A DNA stretch of 64,000 nucleotides from Candidatus Binatia bacterium. Lineage in GTDB: Bacteria; Desulfobacterota; Binatia; Bin18. The translations under genes were made by a program, and so were the position numbers. Positions 53,758 to 62,471 of the stretch are shown one piece after another. The stretch spans positions 1,735,925 to 1,799,924 of the forward strand of contig OX638322.1 in NCBI GenBank assembly GCA_951812575.1, given 5' to 3'. Position 1 is the first letter of the stretch. Each line of letters opens with the position of its first letter. Under the pieces are notes generated by a model, which was given only the letters and a program-made list of their open reading frames with translations, was not told where the DNA came from and searched no databases.

Positions 53758-54552
53758 ATGAGTGGACGAGCAATCGTCGTTACCTCGGGCAAGGGGGGGG
53801 TCGGGAAAACGACCGCGACCGCAAATATTGGCCTCGGTCTTGCCAGCCAGGGGAAGAAGGTTGTGCTGATTGATGGGGATATCGGGTTGCGCAATCTCGA
53901 CCTTATTATGGGGGTCGAGAACCGGGTCGTATACAATATCGTTGACGTGGTGAGTGGTCGCTGTCAGCCGAGACAGGCGCTGGTCAAGGACAAACGGATT
54001 TCGAGTCTCTTTCTGATTCCAGCCTCGCAGATCGACCAGAAGGAGGCGATTAATGCCGACCAGATGCGGGACTTGTCTACGCAGCTAAAGGAGGAATTCG
54101 ACTTTGTCGTCATAGACTGCCCGGCCGGGATTGAGCAGGGGTTCCGGAACGCGGTGGCGGCGGCCGATGAAGCCATTGTCGTCACTACTCCAGATGTCTC
54201 TCCGGTCCGCGACGCAGACCGCGTCATTGGTCTGCTGCAGAGCTCGCTCGGCGACCCGCAACTTATTATTAATCGTATGTCTATGGCCATGGTAAAGCGG
54301 GGAGACATGCTCGACCAACAAGATGTGTTGGACATCTTGGCCATCCGCCTCCTGGGGATTGTCCCCGAAGATGAAGCAGTCGTGATTGCCGGTAACAAAG
54401 GGGCCCCGGTCGTCCTGAACGGCGGCTCGCCGTCTGGTGATGCCTACGGGCGTATCGCGCGCAGGATTCTTGGGGAAGACGTTCCGATTCCCGAGCTGAA
54501 CGGCCACTCCAGTTTCGCCAAGCGGCTCGGCCAATTCATCTTTGGGAGATAA
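53758..54552 (+). CDS. minD: Septum site-determining ATPase MinD
   Basis: 264 residues. Deviant Walker A SGKGGVGKTTATANIG, LIDGDIGLRNLDLIMG, switch FVVIDCPAGIEQGFRNA and the C-terminal membrane helix (SSFAKRLGQFIFGR). MinD-ATP binds membrane and recruits MinC. Ribosome site GGAGAGG. Three bases separate its stop from minE. Confidence 0.96.
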   Translation: MSGRAIVVTSGKGGVGKTTATANIGLGLASQGKKVVLIDGDIGLRNLDLIMGVENRVVYNIVDVVSGRCQPRQALVKDKRISSLFLIPASQIDQKEAINADQMRDLSTQLKEEFDFVVIDCPAGIEQGFRNAVAAADEAIVVTTPDVSPVRDADRVIGLLQSSLGDPQLIINRMSMAMVKRGDMLDQQDVLDILAIRLLGIVPEDEAVVIAGNKGAPVVLNGGSPSGDAYGRIARRILGEDVPIPELNGHSSFAKRLGQFIFGR

Positions 54553-54555
54553 GCT

Positions 54556-54828
54556 ATGACATTAACGGAACGTATCCAGCTTTTTTTTGGTAAGGGTGGA
54601 AGTGGAAGTAAGGACACGGCAAAGAATCGTCTCCTCCTGGTTTTACAAGACGACCGACTTGGTTTGACCGGAGAAAAGAAGGAAGCCTTGCGGAAAGACA
54701 TCCTTGCGGCAATTCGGAAGCATCTCGATATCGACGCGGAGGGCTTCACCATGGAGTTTATATCGAAGGAGATGCATGTCACAGCCCCCGTACAGCTTGG
54801 CCGGGGGACTGTGAACCTCTCAAAATAA
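54556..54828 (+). CDS. minE: Cell division topological specificity factor MinE
   Basis: 90 residues. The anti-MinCD region KNRLLLVLQDDRLGL and the dimer domain with MEFISKEMHVTAPVQLG are plain. MinE stimulates MinD ATPase and produces pole-to-pole oscillation. Last gene of the operon; a terminator interrupted by a palindromic repeat follows at 54867. Confidence 0.95.
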   Translation: MTLTERIQLFFGKGGSGSKDTAKNRLLLVLQDDRLGLTGEKKEALRKDILAAIRKHLDIDAEGFTMEFISKEMHVTAPVQLGRGTVNLSK

Positions 54829-54866
54829 GGATTGTTAAAAGCCGCTTGGAGTAACAGGACGGACTG

Positions 54867-54949
54867 AAAAGGGCGGAAGAGTAAACGTGTCCAGCATCTG
54901 CATGTCTATGGGAGGACACGTTCACTCTTTGCGGAAGCCGCCCTTTTTT
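54867..54949 (+). terminator. Putative minCDE terminator interrupted by a palindromic repeat
   Basis: AAAAGGGCGG (54867-54876) pairs with CCGCCCTTTT (54938-54947), inside the T tract CCCTTTTTT. The loop is occupied by palindromic repeat copy 6, so removing it would leave a short ordinary terminator stem of 10 bp. Lies between convergent minE and hslU. Confidence 0.6.
54877..54930 (+). repeat. Palindromic repeat copy 6
   Basis: 54 nt. Left arm AAGAGTAAACGTGTCC, right arm GGACACGTTCACTCTTT with one non-Watson-Crick position. Its centre (AGCATCTGCATGTCTATG) is almost the reverse complement of that of copy 7, showing the family has a defined orientation. Confidence 0.92.
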
Positions 54950-54994
54950 CTTGTGTCCCCTCTTTCCTTCCAAGGAGAGGCGGTTCTGCGATGT

Positions 54995-56383
54995 CTATAG
55001 AATATAGCGGGACAAGTCTTGATCTTTGACAATCGCCTCCAGCTTGTCCCGGACATAATTGGCATCAATCGGCAGCTCCCGCCCGCTCAATTCTGGAGCG
55101 TCAAAGGAGAGGTCCTCGACCAGCCGTTCGACGACCGTATGCAGTCGCCGCGCCCCGATGTTCTCAGTCCGTTCATTCACGGTGGCGGCAATCTGAGCAA
55201 TCTGCTCCACGGCGTCAGCCGTAAAGTTTAGCCGGACATCTTCTGTATCGAGTAGGGCGACATACTGGGTCAGCAACGCATTTTTGGGTTCGGTCAGGAT
55301 GCGCACAAAGTCTCCGTGCGTCAGAGATTCCAGCTCCACGCGAATCGGGAAACGCCCCTGAAATTCTGGAATCAGGTCGGAGGGTTTGGCGGTATGGAAT
55401 GCCCCCGACGCGACGAAAAGGATATGATCGGTGCGGACCATGCCATATTTGGTGTTGACGGTACAGCCCTCGACCAGTGGCAACAGGTCACGCTGCACCC
55501 CTTGGCGAGAGACATCTGCACCGTGGGCGTTTTCTCGACCGGCAATTTTATCGATTTCATCAATAAAGATGATGCCCGTCTGCTCGACCCGACGAACGGA
55601 CTCCTGGACGACCGCTTCCATATCAACCAGCTTATCGGCCTCTTCTACCGCCAGGATCTCGAGCGCTTCCGGGACCTTCACCCGGCGTTTCTTGGTTTGT
55701 TTGGGCATCATATTGGAGAACATCTCTTTGAGCTGATTCTCCATTTCTTCCATGCCCTGAGGGGCCATGACTTCGACAAAGGGGGCGGCGGAGCGGGTAA
55801 TTTCAAGCTCCACCTCTCGCTCGTCCAGCTTCCCTTCGTGGAGCATGCGGCGCATTTTTTCCCGGGTGCTGTGTCCGGCGCTTGTTGCTCCCTCTTCACT
55901 CAGGCTGGATGATGACGGGGTTGGAGGAAGCAGAAGGTCAAGCAACTGCTCTTCCGCCTGGGCGTGGGCCTTGACTTGAATCCGTTCTTTTTCTTCCTGC
56001 TTGACCAGGCCGACAGCCAGTTCTGTCAGGTCTCGCACCATAGATTCGACATCACGCCCCACATAGCCGACCTCGGTAAACTTTGAGGCCTCCACTTTGA
56101 TAAATGGCGCCTGGGCCAGACGCGCCAAACGGCGGGCGATCTCGGTTTTGCCAACCCCGGTCGGACCAATCATCAAAATATTTTTGGGAGCAATCTCGTC
56201 ACGCAAATCTTCCGGGACTTGCTGCCGTCTCCAGCGATTGCGCAGCGCAATCGCCACGGAACGTTTGGCCTTCGCTTGGCCAATAATATACCGGTCCAGC
56301 TCGGAGACGATTTCTCGCGGGGTCATAACCGGAGAGCCTGCGTCTTGAACGACTACGGGCACCCCGTCGACGACATCCGTCAT
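54995..56383 (-). CDS. hslU: HslU ATPase subunit of the HslUV protease
   Basis: 462 residues from ATG 56383, one base after the hslV stop; a longer frame covers hslV and is rejected. [20 protein letters not shown] at the N-terminus, Walker [15 protein letters not shown], pore motif VGYVGRDV, a long I-domain, Walker [14 protein letters not shown] and C-terminal [20 protein letters not shown], whose last residues insert into HslV. Confidence 0.95.
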   Translation of the reverse strand: MTDVVDGVPVVVQDAGSPVMTPREIVSELDRYIIGQAKAKRSVAIALRNRWRRQQVPEDLRDEIAPKNILMIGPTGVGKTEIARRLARLAQAPFIKVEASKFTEVGYVGRDVESMVRDLTELAVGLVKQEEKERIQVKAHAQAEEQLLDLLLPPTPSSSSLSEEGATSAGHSTREKMRRMLHEGKLDEREVELEITRSAAPFVEVMAPQGMEEMENQLKEMFSNMMPKQTKKRRVKVPEALEILAVEEADKLVDMEAVVQESVRRVEQTGIIFIDEIDKIAGRENAHGADVSRQGVQRDLLPLVEGCTVNTKYGMVRTDHILFVASGAFHTAKPSDLIPEFQGRFPIRVELESLTHGDFVRILTEPKNALLTQYVALLDTEDVRLNFTADAVEQIAQIAATVNERTENIGARRLHTVVERLVEDLSFDAPELSGRELPIDANYVRDKLEAIVKDQDLSRYIL

Positions 56384-56384
56384 C

Positions 56385-56921
56385 TTATAATTCCTCCACT
56401 GCAATCTGGTCGTTGGTGTACACGCAAATAGTCCCGGCAATGCGCATGGCCTCCTCAACAATCCGCGCCGCATCCAGAGGCGTGTGGGCGACCAACGCGC
56501 GGGCCGCTGCCAGGGCGTAATTGCCGCCCGACCCAATGGCGAGAACGCCGTCATCGGGTTCAAGCACATCTCCGCTCCCGGAGATCAGCAGGGATGACTC
56601 ATGATCAACGACCGCCATCAGCGCCTCAAGACGACGTAAGACCCGGTCTGCACGCCAGTCCCGGGCCAGTTCGACTGCGGCTCGCCGGAGGTTGCCATTA
56701 TATTCTTCCAGTTTGCCTTCGAATTTTTCGCACAGAGTAATGGCATCCGCAGTCCCGCCCGCAAAGCCGGCCAGAATGCGATCTTTATACAGACGGCGCA
56801 CTTTCCGTGCGGCGTGCTTGACGACGGTGTCTCCAAGGCTGACCTGCCCGTCTCCCGCCATAGCGACCTTGCCGTCGCGGCGGACGGTGAGAATAGTTGT
56901 CCCATGCATAGCTGCGTTCAC
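56385..56921 (-). CDS. hslV: HslV protease subunit
   Basis: 178 residues from GTG 56921, chosen because GGAGGA lies six bases upstream; ATG 56909 is an alternative. After processing, Thr in [20 protein letters not shown] becomes the N-terminal nucleophile. [20 protein letters not shown] and [20 protein letters not shown] are standard family text. Middle gene of xerC-hslV-hslU. Confidence 0.93.
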   Translation of the reverse strand: MNAAMHGTTILTVRRDGKVAMAGDGQVSLGDTVVKHAARKVRRLYKDRILAGFAGGTADAITLCEKFEGKLEEYNGNLRRAAVELARDWRADRVLRRLEALMAVVDHESSLLISGSGDVLEPDDGVLAIGSGGNYALAAARALVAHTPLDAARIVEEAMRIAGTICVYTNDQIAVEEL

Positions 56922-57030
56922 CGTGTATCCTCCAACCACCGGATCATAGTATCCGATTCATAGCATAGAGTATTGTCTGGCAATGCACTATGCCGGCGAG
57001 GCGAGAGAAGCGAACCACAAGCGGGTCAGC

Positions 57031-57975
57031 TTAGGCCCGCGGGTGTGCCTTGTCATACACTTGGGTCAGCCGGTCTAAATTGACGTGGGTGTAGCGCTGG
57101 GTGGTGGACAGGCTGGAATGTCCCAACAGTTCCTGAATAGCCCGCAGGTCAGCTCCTGCGTCAAGCAAATGGGTCGCAAAGGTGTGGCGCAGGGCGTGGG
57201 GACTGATCTTGTGGGCCAGCCCGCACTGTTTGGCATAGCTAGCCACCAGTCGAGCAACACTCCGGGGAGTTAACCGTCCGCCGCGTTGGTTGAGAAAAAC
57301 CGGTCTGGAGTCACCGGCCGACACGTTGTGGGACGCGAGCTGATAATTATTGCCGAGTAAGGCCGGAATCTCTGCCCGATAGCAGTGTAGCGCGTCAAGC
57401 GCCGTGCGGCCAACCGGCACGATCCGTTCCTTCTGTCCCTTCCCCTTCACCCGCAGGACTTCAAGGTTGGGGTCGACATCCTCCCAGTTCAGGCCGGTTA
57501 ATTCACTGACGCGGAGCCCGCACGAATAGAGCACTTCGAGTATGGCCCGGTCACGCAGTTCGGCGGGGGTATCCGGTGCGGGAGTGTCCAAGAGCCGAAA
57601 CATATCGTCAACCGGGAGATAGGTCGGAAGGGGGTGGTCTTGCTTGGGCGAACTCAGGTGAAGGGTCGGGTCTTGGTCAATCACGGCCTCGCGCAGCAAG
57701 AAGCGAAAAAAGCTCTTGAGTGCCGAGAGCTTCCGACTAATCGAGCTTTTCGTATGCTGTCGATACAAGGTGGACAAAAAAGCCTGAATGACGTGGTGGC
57801 TGATCTGGGTAACCTCGACCTGGCCCGGCTCTGCCCGTTCTGTCGGCTTTTCAACAAAAGCGAAGAACTGGTGCAGATCGCTGCAGTAGTTCCGCAGGGT
57901 ATGGGTAGAGACATTTTTCTCTACCTCCAGATAGACGCTATAGCGGTCAAACAATTCGTGGAGTTCTGGTGTCAT
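57031..57975 (-). CDS. xerC: Tyrosine recombinase XerC
   Basis: 314 residues. SAM-like N-domain (FDRYSVYLEVEKNVSTHTLR), catalytic Arg in CGLRVSELTGLNWEDV, Lys in VKGKGQKERIVPV, HALRHTFATHLL with the second Arg, LLGHSSLSTTQRYTHV with His and the nucleophile Tyr. It resolves chromosome dimers at dif with XerD. The xerC-hslVU order is the conserved arrangement known from many bacteria. Confidence 0.93.
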   Translation of the reverse strand: MTPELHELFDRYSVYLEVEKNVSTHTLRNYCSDLHQFFAFVEKPTERAEPGQVEVTQISHHVIQAFLSTLYRQHTKSSISRKLSALKSFFRFLLREAVIDQDPTLHLSSPKQDHPLPTYLPVDDMFRLLDTPAPDTPAELRDRAILEVLYSCGLRVSELTGLNWEDVDPNLEVLRVKGKGQKERIVPVGRTALDALHCYRAEIPALLGNNYQLASHNVSAGDSRPVFLNQRGGRLTPRSVARLVASYAKQCGLAHKISPHALRHTFATHLLDAGADLRAIQELLGHSSLSTTQRYTHVNLDRLTQVYDKAHPRA

Positions 57976-58105
57976 GAGAATTTCAATTTGCTGCTTTCAA
58001 TGATATCAACAAGTCCGGTTTGAAGAAAGTGAGGAGGGAGACGGCCTCTGATGAAAAAACGAATTGCGCCGGAGAGTGTAGCGAAAGGGCAAAACGGGGG
58101 CGGTT

Positions 58106-58396
58106 GTGCGAGTCTGTTATCAGTGCCAGGCAGAAATATCTCTCGAAGAGCCCATTGGACGACGCGACATGTGTACAGGGTGCGGGGCTGACGTACGCTG
58201 CTGTCTCAACTGTACCTTTTACGACGTGCGTTCTGCTGATGCGTGCCGGGAACCACAGGCCGATCTCGTCCAGCATAAGGACGCGGCAAATTTTTGTGAA
58301 TTCTTTGCGCTCAAGAATACCCAGCCGAGTCTGGCTCGCCCATCCGCAGCGGACGCCCGGGCGCAACTGGACGCCTTATTCAAAAAAAAGTCCTGA
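58106..58396 (+). CDS. Small zinc-ribbon hypothetical protein
   Basis: 96 residues from GTG 58106 (GGGGGC upstream). Cysteine-rich: CYQCQAEI, then MCTGCGADVRCCLNCTFYD, a pattern fit for one or two zinc knuckles, with a later CREP and CEFF. The C-terminus is charged and helical. No family recognised beyond zinc-ribbon proteins seen upstream of lipoprotein genes. A competing frame (58020-58823) is the extension of the next gene and has no coding character here. Confidence 0.7.
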   Translation: MRVCYQCQAEISLEEPIGRRDMCTGCGADVRCCLNCTFYDVRSADACREPQADLVQHKDAANFCEFFALKNTQPSLARPSAADARAQLDALFKKKS

Positions 58397-58409
58397 CGGA
58401 GTTCCTGCC

Positions 58410-58823
58410 ATGACCGCTCGGCGTTTCCCTCCGATGCTTTTTTGCCTCGTCTGGCTCGTGCTGCTGGGCGCCTGTCAGCCCGACCCTCACACGGCCCAAG
58501 GGACGGCCGAACTCTTTCTTGACGCGCATTATGTGCGTATTGACTTGCCGACCGCCAAAGCCTATTGCGCCGGCTTTGCCCGGAACCGGGTAGAGGAGGA
58601 AATTCGACTGACCGAGGGCTTGTCGATCGATGCCACAACGCGGCAACCGCGGGTGTACTATGAACTGCTTGAAGAAACACCGCGCGGCGAATCGAGCGTG
58701 TCTTTCCTGTATAAGGCGGATTTTGACGTTGACGGAGCCGGACGATTTACTAAGAATATTGTGTTGACCCTGCGAAATGAGGCCGAGGGCTGGCGTGTGG
58801 TCAACTACCGCGAGTATGACTAA
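58410..58823 (+). CDS. Small hypothetical lipoprotein
   Basis: 137 residues from ATG 58410. Lipoprotein signal with lipobox LLGAC (FCLVWLVLLGAC), then a compact domain with ELFLDAHYVRIDLPTAKAYC, SFLYKADFDVDGAGRFTKNI and GWRVVNYREYD. The closing GWRVVNY motif recalls small periplasmic NTF2-like or DUF4878-type domains, a weak resemblance. Fourteen bases after the zinc-ribbon gene, likely one operon. Confidence 0.7.
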   Translation: MTARRFPPMLFCLVWLVLLGACQPDPHTAQGTAELFLDAHYVRIDLPTAKAYCAGFARNRVEEEIRLTEGLSIDATTRQPRVYYELLEETPRGESSVSFLYKADFDVDGAGRFTKNIVLTLRNEAEGWRVVNYREYD

Positions 58824-58918
58824 GGCCCTCCTGTGGTTGACAGGAGGAGAGCAGGGGCAAAGGATGGTGGGGAGGCAAAACAAGACAAGGTGACAAGGGT
58901 CGGAAAGGAGGAAGCGAT

Positions 58919-59158
58919 ATGCAGGACAAAACTTATGTTATTACCGAGATCGTGGGCACCTCGGAGCAGTCGATCTCGGCGGCGGTGAGCAACGCGGTTG
59001 ATCGCGCCAACAAGACGCTCAAGGCGCTCGACTGGTTTGAGGTCAAGGCGCTTCGCGGGACAGTCGTGGATGGCAAAGTTGGACAGTATCAGGTCACGCT
59101 TGATGTGGGTTTTCGCTATCTGAGTGATGAAGAAATGAAAGCCTGGGCGGAAGGCTAA
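58919..59158 (+). CDS. Dodecin-family flavin-binding protein (first of a tandem pair)
   Basis: 79 residues; ribosome site AAAGGAGG. YVITEIVGTSEQSISAAVSN, ALDWFEVKALRGTVVDGKVG, VTLDVGFRYL. Keeps the Trp-containing DWFEV motif typical of flavin-stacking dodecins. The C-terminal SDEEMKAWAEG is longer than usual. Next to a second dodecin and 1-Cys peroxiredoxin, consistent with flavin or oxidative-stress buffering. Confidence 0.88.
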   Translation: MQDKTYVITEIVGTSEQSISAAVSNAVDRANKTLKALDWFEVKALRGTVVDGKVGQYQVTLDVGFRYLSDEEMKAWAEG

Positions 59159-59200
59159 GCCAGAGACGAGCCCGAGCTGTAGAGACGGAAGGGAGGAGTT

Positions 59201-59410
59201 ATGTCAGACAAAACGTATAAGCTCATTGAGTTGGTTGGAGTATCGGAGAACTCGATTGAAGAAGCCATTCAGAATGCGGTCGCCCGGGCCAATCAGACCC
59301 TCAAGAATCTGGATTGGTTTGAGGTCGTTGAAGCGCGCGGTATGATTCAGGACGGCACCGTCAATCAGTTCCAGGTCAAGATCAAGGTCGGGTTTCGGCT
59401 GAATATATAA
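59201..59410 (+). CDS. Dodecin-family flavin-binding protein (second of a tandem pair)
   Basis: 69 residues; ribosome site GGGAGGAG. YKLIELVGVSENSIEEAIQN, LDWFEVVEARGMIQDGTVNQ, VKIKVGFRLNI. The DWFEV motif is present. It differs from the 58919 copy at many positions while sharing the core, so the duplication is old and both may be kept for mixed or separate 12-mers. Confidence 0.88.
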   Translation: MSDKTYKLIELVGVSENSIEEAIQNAVARANQTLKNLDWFEVVEARGMIQDGTVNQFQVKIKVGFRLNI

Positions 59411-59581
59411 GGAGGGACAAGAGCGACGGGAGATTAGCGAGGATAGGGCAATCTGAACGTTCTGGCTTTTGTGTCAGAGAGAAGGCAGCACTGCTTCCAC
59501 TCCTCCGTGCAAGGCGCTATAAACGGGTTGATCCATGGACGGACTGGCAACTGTGAGAAGCATGATTATTGAAGGAGATGA

Positions 59582-60244
59582 ATGATGGCGTTACACATTG
59601 GTGAGGAAGCTCCCAATTTTACGGCGGAGACAACAGAGGGAACGATCAACTTTCACGAGTGGATCGGAGATGGCTGGGCCATTTTGTTTTCACATCCCAA
59701 GGATTTTACTCCGGTGTGTACCACCGAGTTGGGCTATATGGCCGGCCTCAAACCGGAATTTGATAAGCGCAACTGCAAGATCATCGGTCTGAGTATTGAC
59801 CCGGTATCCGACCACACGGAATGGGTCAAAGACATTGAGGAAACGCAGGGACACGCCGTCACGTATCCGTTGATTGGCGATACGGACCTTGCCGTTGCCA
59901 AGCTGTACGACATGATCCACCCGAATGCGAGTGGGACTGCCAAGGGCCGCACCGCGGTCGACAACGCAACTGTCCGCTCGGTGTTTGTGGTTGGTCCGGA
60001 CAAGAATATCAAGCTCATGATTACCTATCCGATGAGCACCGGGCGGAACTTTGACGAGGTGCTGCGTGTGTTGGACTCCTGTCAATTGACCGCCCAACAC
60101 AAAGTCGCCACCCCGGTGAACTGGAAACACGGGGAGGACGTGATCATTGTCCCCGCGGTCTCGAACGAGGAAGCCAAGGAAAAATTTCCCGGCGGTTGGA
60201 AGGCACCCAAGCCGTACCTGCGGATCGTACCGCAGCCGCAATAA
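59582..60244 (+). CDS. 1-Cys (Prx6-type) peroxiredoxin
   Basis: 220 residues; two consecutive ATG codons follow AAGGAG, so either may be used. Peroxidatic Cys in FSHPKDFTPVCTTELGYMAG; the long C-terminal arm (EDVIIVPAVSNEEAKEKFPG with GWKAPKPYLRIVPQPQ) is typical of Prx6 dimers. It reduces peroxides using a single catalytic Cys and an outside reductant. Palindromic repeat copy 7 and a GGCCGCT/AGCGGCC hairpin (60330-60347) follow. Confidence 0.92.
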   Translation: MMALHIGEEAPNFTAETTEGTINFHEWIGDGWAILFSHPKDFTPVCTTELGYMAGLKPEFDKRNCKIIGLSIDPVSDHTEWVKDIEETQGHAVTYPLIGDTDLAVAKLYDMIHPNASGTAKGRTAVDNATVRSVFVVGPDKNIKLMITYPMSTGRNFDEVLRVLDSCQLTAQHKVATPVNWKHGEDVIIVPAVSNEEAKEKFPGGWKAPKPYLRIVPQPQ

Positions 60245-60273
60245 GATCGCTCGGGCGAGCCGCGAGATATGAG

Positions 60274-60328
60274 AAAGAGTAAACGTGTCCTCCAATAGAC
60301 ATGCAGATGCTGGACACGTTTACTCTTT
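60274..60328 (-). repeat. Palindromic repeat copy 7 (reverse orientation)
   Basis: 55 nt, perfect 17-bp arms AAAGAGTAAACGTGTCC / GGACACGTTTACTCTTT. Read on the minus strand its centre matches copy 6. Lies between the convergent peroxiredoxin and acetoacetate-decarboxylase-like genes. Confidence 0.93.
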
Positions 60329-60366
60329 AGGCCGCTGAGCAGCGGCCCCTCCGTTTGTGTCGGCGA

Positions 60367-61125
60367 TTAATACGTTTTCAAAATCCGGCCGTATGGCAGA
60401 TGCGCATTAAAAAAGCCATAGCGGCACTGAATCACTTCTTTGACAGCCAACTGGTGCCAGGGGTCGGCTTCCGTTGGGGAGTTATAGACCAGTGAGCCCG
60501 GCCCACTCCACACCTCGGCAATGCCGTCGGTGCCCACGACAGGGGTGACGGCAAAATTGCACGAGACAAGCTGGGCCACGGCCGGCTCCTCGCTCTCTTC
60601 CGCGCTGGGAATGACTTTGAGGGAAACAATAGGCGGAAATTTAAAGCTCTCGACCGGGGCATTGCGAATCGCCCGCATGACGGCCGTTGCCAGTCGGTTA
60701 CCCGTCGGCCGCTCAATGATGCCCATGAACTCTTCATGTTCTTGCGTCACGTCAACATGCGCCAGCTTTTTGGCATAGCCCCAGATCTCCCGCCCCGCGA
60801 TCAGCGGCGCTTCCTGGGTGACGAAAAGATGCGGCAGATAGGTCATGGGCTGGCCTTCCCAGGTACAGGCCAGACCCAGAATCGCCTCATTATACGGTCC
60901 AAAGGTCGAGAAGTGGTATTTGGCAATAAGGAGGCTGGCGGTTGCCGGCTCAACCAAGGCCAACCCTTCTGGAAGGAGGCGCAGAGCTCCGTCTTCATCG
61001 GTCTGGTAGTCAACGATAATGATCTCCATATTGCGGTAATAGAAAGGCGGTGACTGTACCGCCGGCGCATTCACCGGCATTGAGGGGCCGAACTGACTTT
61101 TTGTGAGCTGTCCATACTTTGCCAT
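60367..61125 (-). CDS. Acetoacetate decarboxylase-family protein
   Basis: 252 residues. The Schiff-base Lys region is REIWGYAKKLAHVDV and the early text MPVNAPAVQSPPFYYRNMEI is family-like. Members decarboxylate acetoacetate or act as hydratase-aldolases on other small keto acids; no thiolase or CoA-transferase adjoins it, so the substrate is open. Upstream of the ACMSD-like amidohydrolase? No: that gene lies upstream on the same strand, with repeat copy 8 between them. Confidence 0.85.
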   Translation of the reverse strand: MAKYGQLTKSQFGPSMPVNAPAVQSPPFYYRNMEIIIVDYQTDEDGALRLLPEGLALVEPATASLLIAKYHFSTFGPYNEAILGLACTWEGQPMTYLPHLFVTQEAPLIAGREIWGYAKKLAHVDVTQEHEEFMGIIERPTGNRLATAVMRAIRNAPVESFKFPPIVSLKVIPSAEESEEPAVAQLVSCNFAVTPVVGTDGIAEVWSGPGSLVYNSPTEADPWHQLAVKEVIQCRYGFFNAHLPYGRILKTY

Positions 61126-61168
61126 ACGCTACCCTCCGTGTGGTCTGACTGCACTGTGACTACGAATC

Positions 61169-61223
61169 AAAGAGTAAACGTGTCCTCCATCAATACAGAC
61201 AAAGCTGGATACGTTTACTCTTT
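61169..61223 (-). repeat. Palindromic repeat copy 8 (reverse orientation)
   Basis: 55 nt. Arms AAAGAGTAAACGTGTCC and GGATACGTTTACTCTTT with one G-T type pair. The minus-strand arm supplies the last Lys-Glu codons and the TAA stop of the amidohydrolase gene. Confidence 0.92.
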
Positions 61224-62387
61224 CATGCCGTAGCACTTCAGCACATTCTTTCCCAATATACCCTCTCGGGCCGACTCGGTCATCAGATTTGTGAGTTCAA
61301 TCAAATTGGGCACATATTCGGGTGGATGATCGGCATGCGGAAAATCGCTGGCCCAGAAAAATCGATCTTCCCCAACAAAGGGCATCACCCCGGCGAGTGC
61401 CCGCTCATCCGGGTCGCCCGAGATCCAACACTGGCGGCGGAAATACTCGCTCGGCTTGTCTTTCAGCAGCACGCTCTTGCCCAGCGGCGAATCGTAGACC
61501 GCATCCATACGCTCCAGCCAGTACCCGATCCAGCCCGCGCCTACTTCCAGAACGATGACTTTGAGTTGAGGAAATTTGTCGAACACCCCATACTGAAAGA
61601 GCGAGACAAACCCCCCTCGAATGGCATCTCCACCGGCGATGTTTTGGTAAAACGCGGTCGAAAAACTCGTCATCCGGCCAAAGCGGGTTGGGGCCGCCCA
61701 GTGTGGCTCAAACGACGGATGAATGCCAAACGGCAGACCGAGTTCTTGGGCCGCGGCAAACACGCGGTCATGATCGGGATGGCCATGGGCTTTGCGACTC
61801 CAGATATATGGAGCCACAAAAAAGCCCTTCATCCCATCCTTGGCCGCCCGGCGCAGCTCTGCTTCAGCAAGCTCGGGGATGCTAATGGGGATATGGGCAA
61901 TGGGCAGCAAGCGTCCGTCCGAGTCTGAGCAAAAGTCCACCAGCCAGCGATTATACGCCCGGGCATAGGCCATCGACAGCTCAAGGTCTTCGCATTCGGG
62001 TTCCCATAACAGGCCAAGAGTGGGGTAGAGAAACACCTTCTCAATATTCTCGATGTCCAAACGTTGCAGCCGCTCTTTCGGGTCCATAGAGCCAAACGAG
62101 GCGTTATCGACATAGCCAGACCCGGTCGGCTCGCGTGTATACTCAATACCCCCAAGCTGATCCATCACACCCAGTCCCGAAGGGGCGCCCTTGCGCGTCA
62201 TTTTGGATGGTTGGCCGTTGACCTCAAGATATTCCAGGCCGTCGTCGTCTTTACGAATACGGACCGCGCGGTCACGATATTTGGGTTCCAAATATTTTTC
62301 CCAGAGATCAGGCGCTTCGAGTATGTGACCGTCGGCATCGATTACACCTGACATGGGGAGACTCGGTAAGGCTTCAGGGCCGGGCAT
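61215..62387 (-). CDS. ACMSD-like amidohydrolase (small form)
   Basis: 390 residues; ribosome site AGGAGG. Amidohydrolase_2 family: VIDADGHILEAPDLW replaces HxH with D-x-H, FGIHPSFEPHW carries the barrel His, ASDFPHADHPPEYVP the late Asp. Related to the 31370 gene but about 100 residues shorter. Such proteins decarboxylate aromatic acids. The stop codon lies inside palindromic repeat copy 8, so its original C-terminus may have been changed. Confidence 0.87.
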   Translation of the reverse strand: MPGPEALPSLPMSGVIDADGHILEAPDLWEKYLEPKYRDRAVRIRKDDDGLEYLEVNGQPSKMTRKGAPSGLGVMDQLGGIEYTREPTGSGYVDNASFGSMDPKERLQRLDIENIEKVFLYPTLGLLWEPECEDLELSMAYARAYNRWLVDFCSDSDGRLLPIAHIPISIPELAEAELRRAAKDGMKGFFVAPYIWSRKAHGHPDHDRVFAAAQELGLPFGIHPSFEPHWAAPTRFGRMTSFSTAFYQNIAGGDAIRGGFVSLFQYGVFDKFPQLKVIVLEVGAGWIGYWLERMDAVYDSPLGKSVLLKDKPSEYFRRQCWISGDPDERALAGVMPFVGEDRFFWASDFPHADHPPEYVPNLIELTNLMTESAREGILGKNVLKCYGMKE

Positions 62388-62471
62388 ACATTCCTCCTTT
62401 ATTGAGCACGCAAGCCGATCATATTCCCTGGGCAGCGCAGACGAAGCGCCCGGCTCGGGAGAATGCTTCAG

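Noticed and set aside
59690..60295. Minus-strand frame of 201 codons starting in palindrome copy 7
   Set aside because: Antisense to the peroxiredoxin gene, which has complete family motifs.
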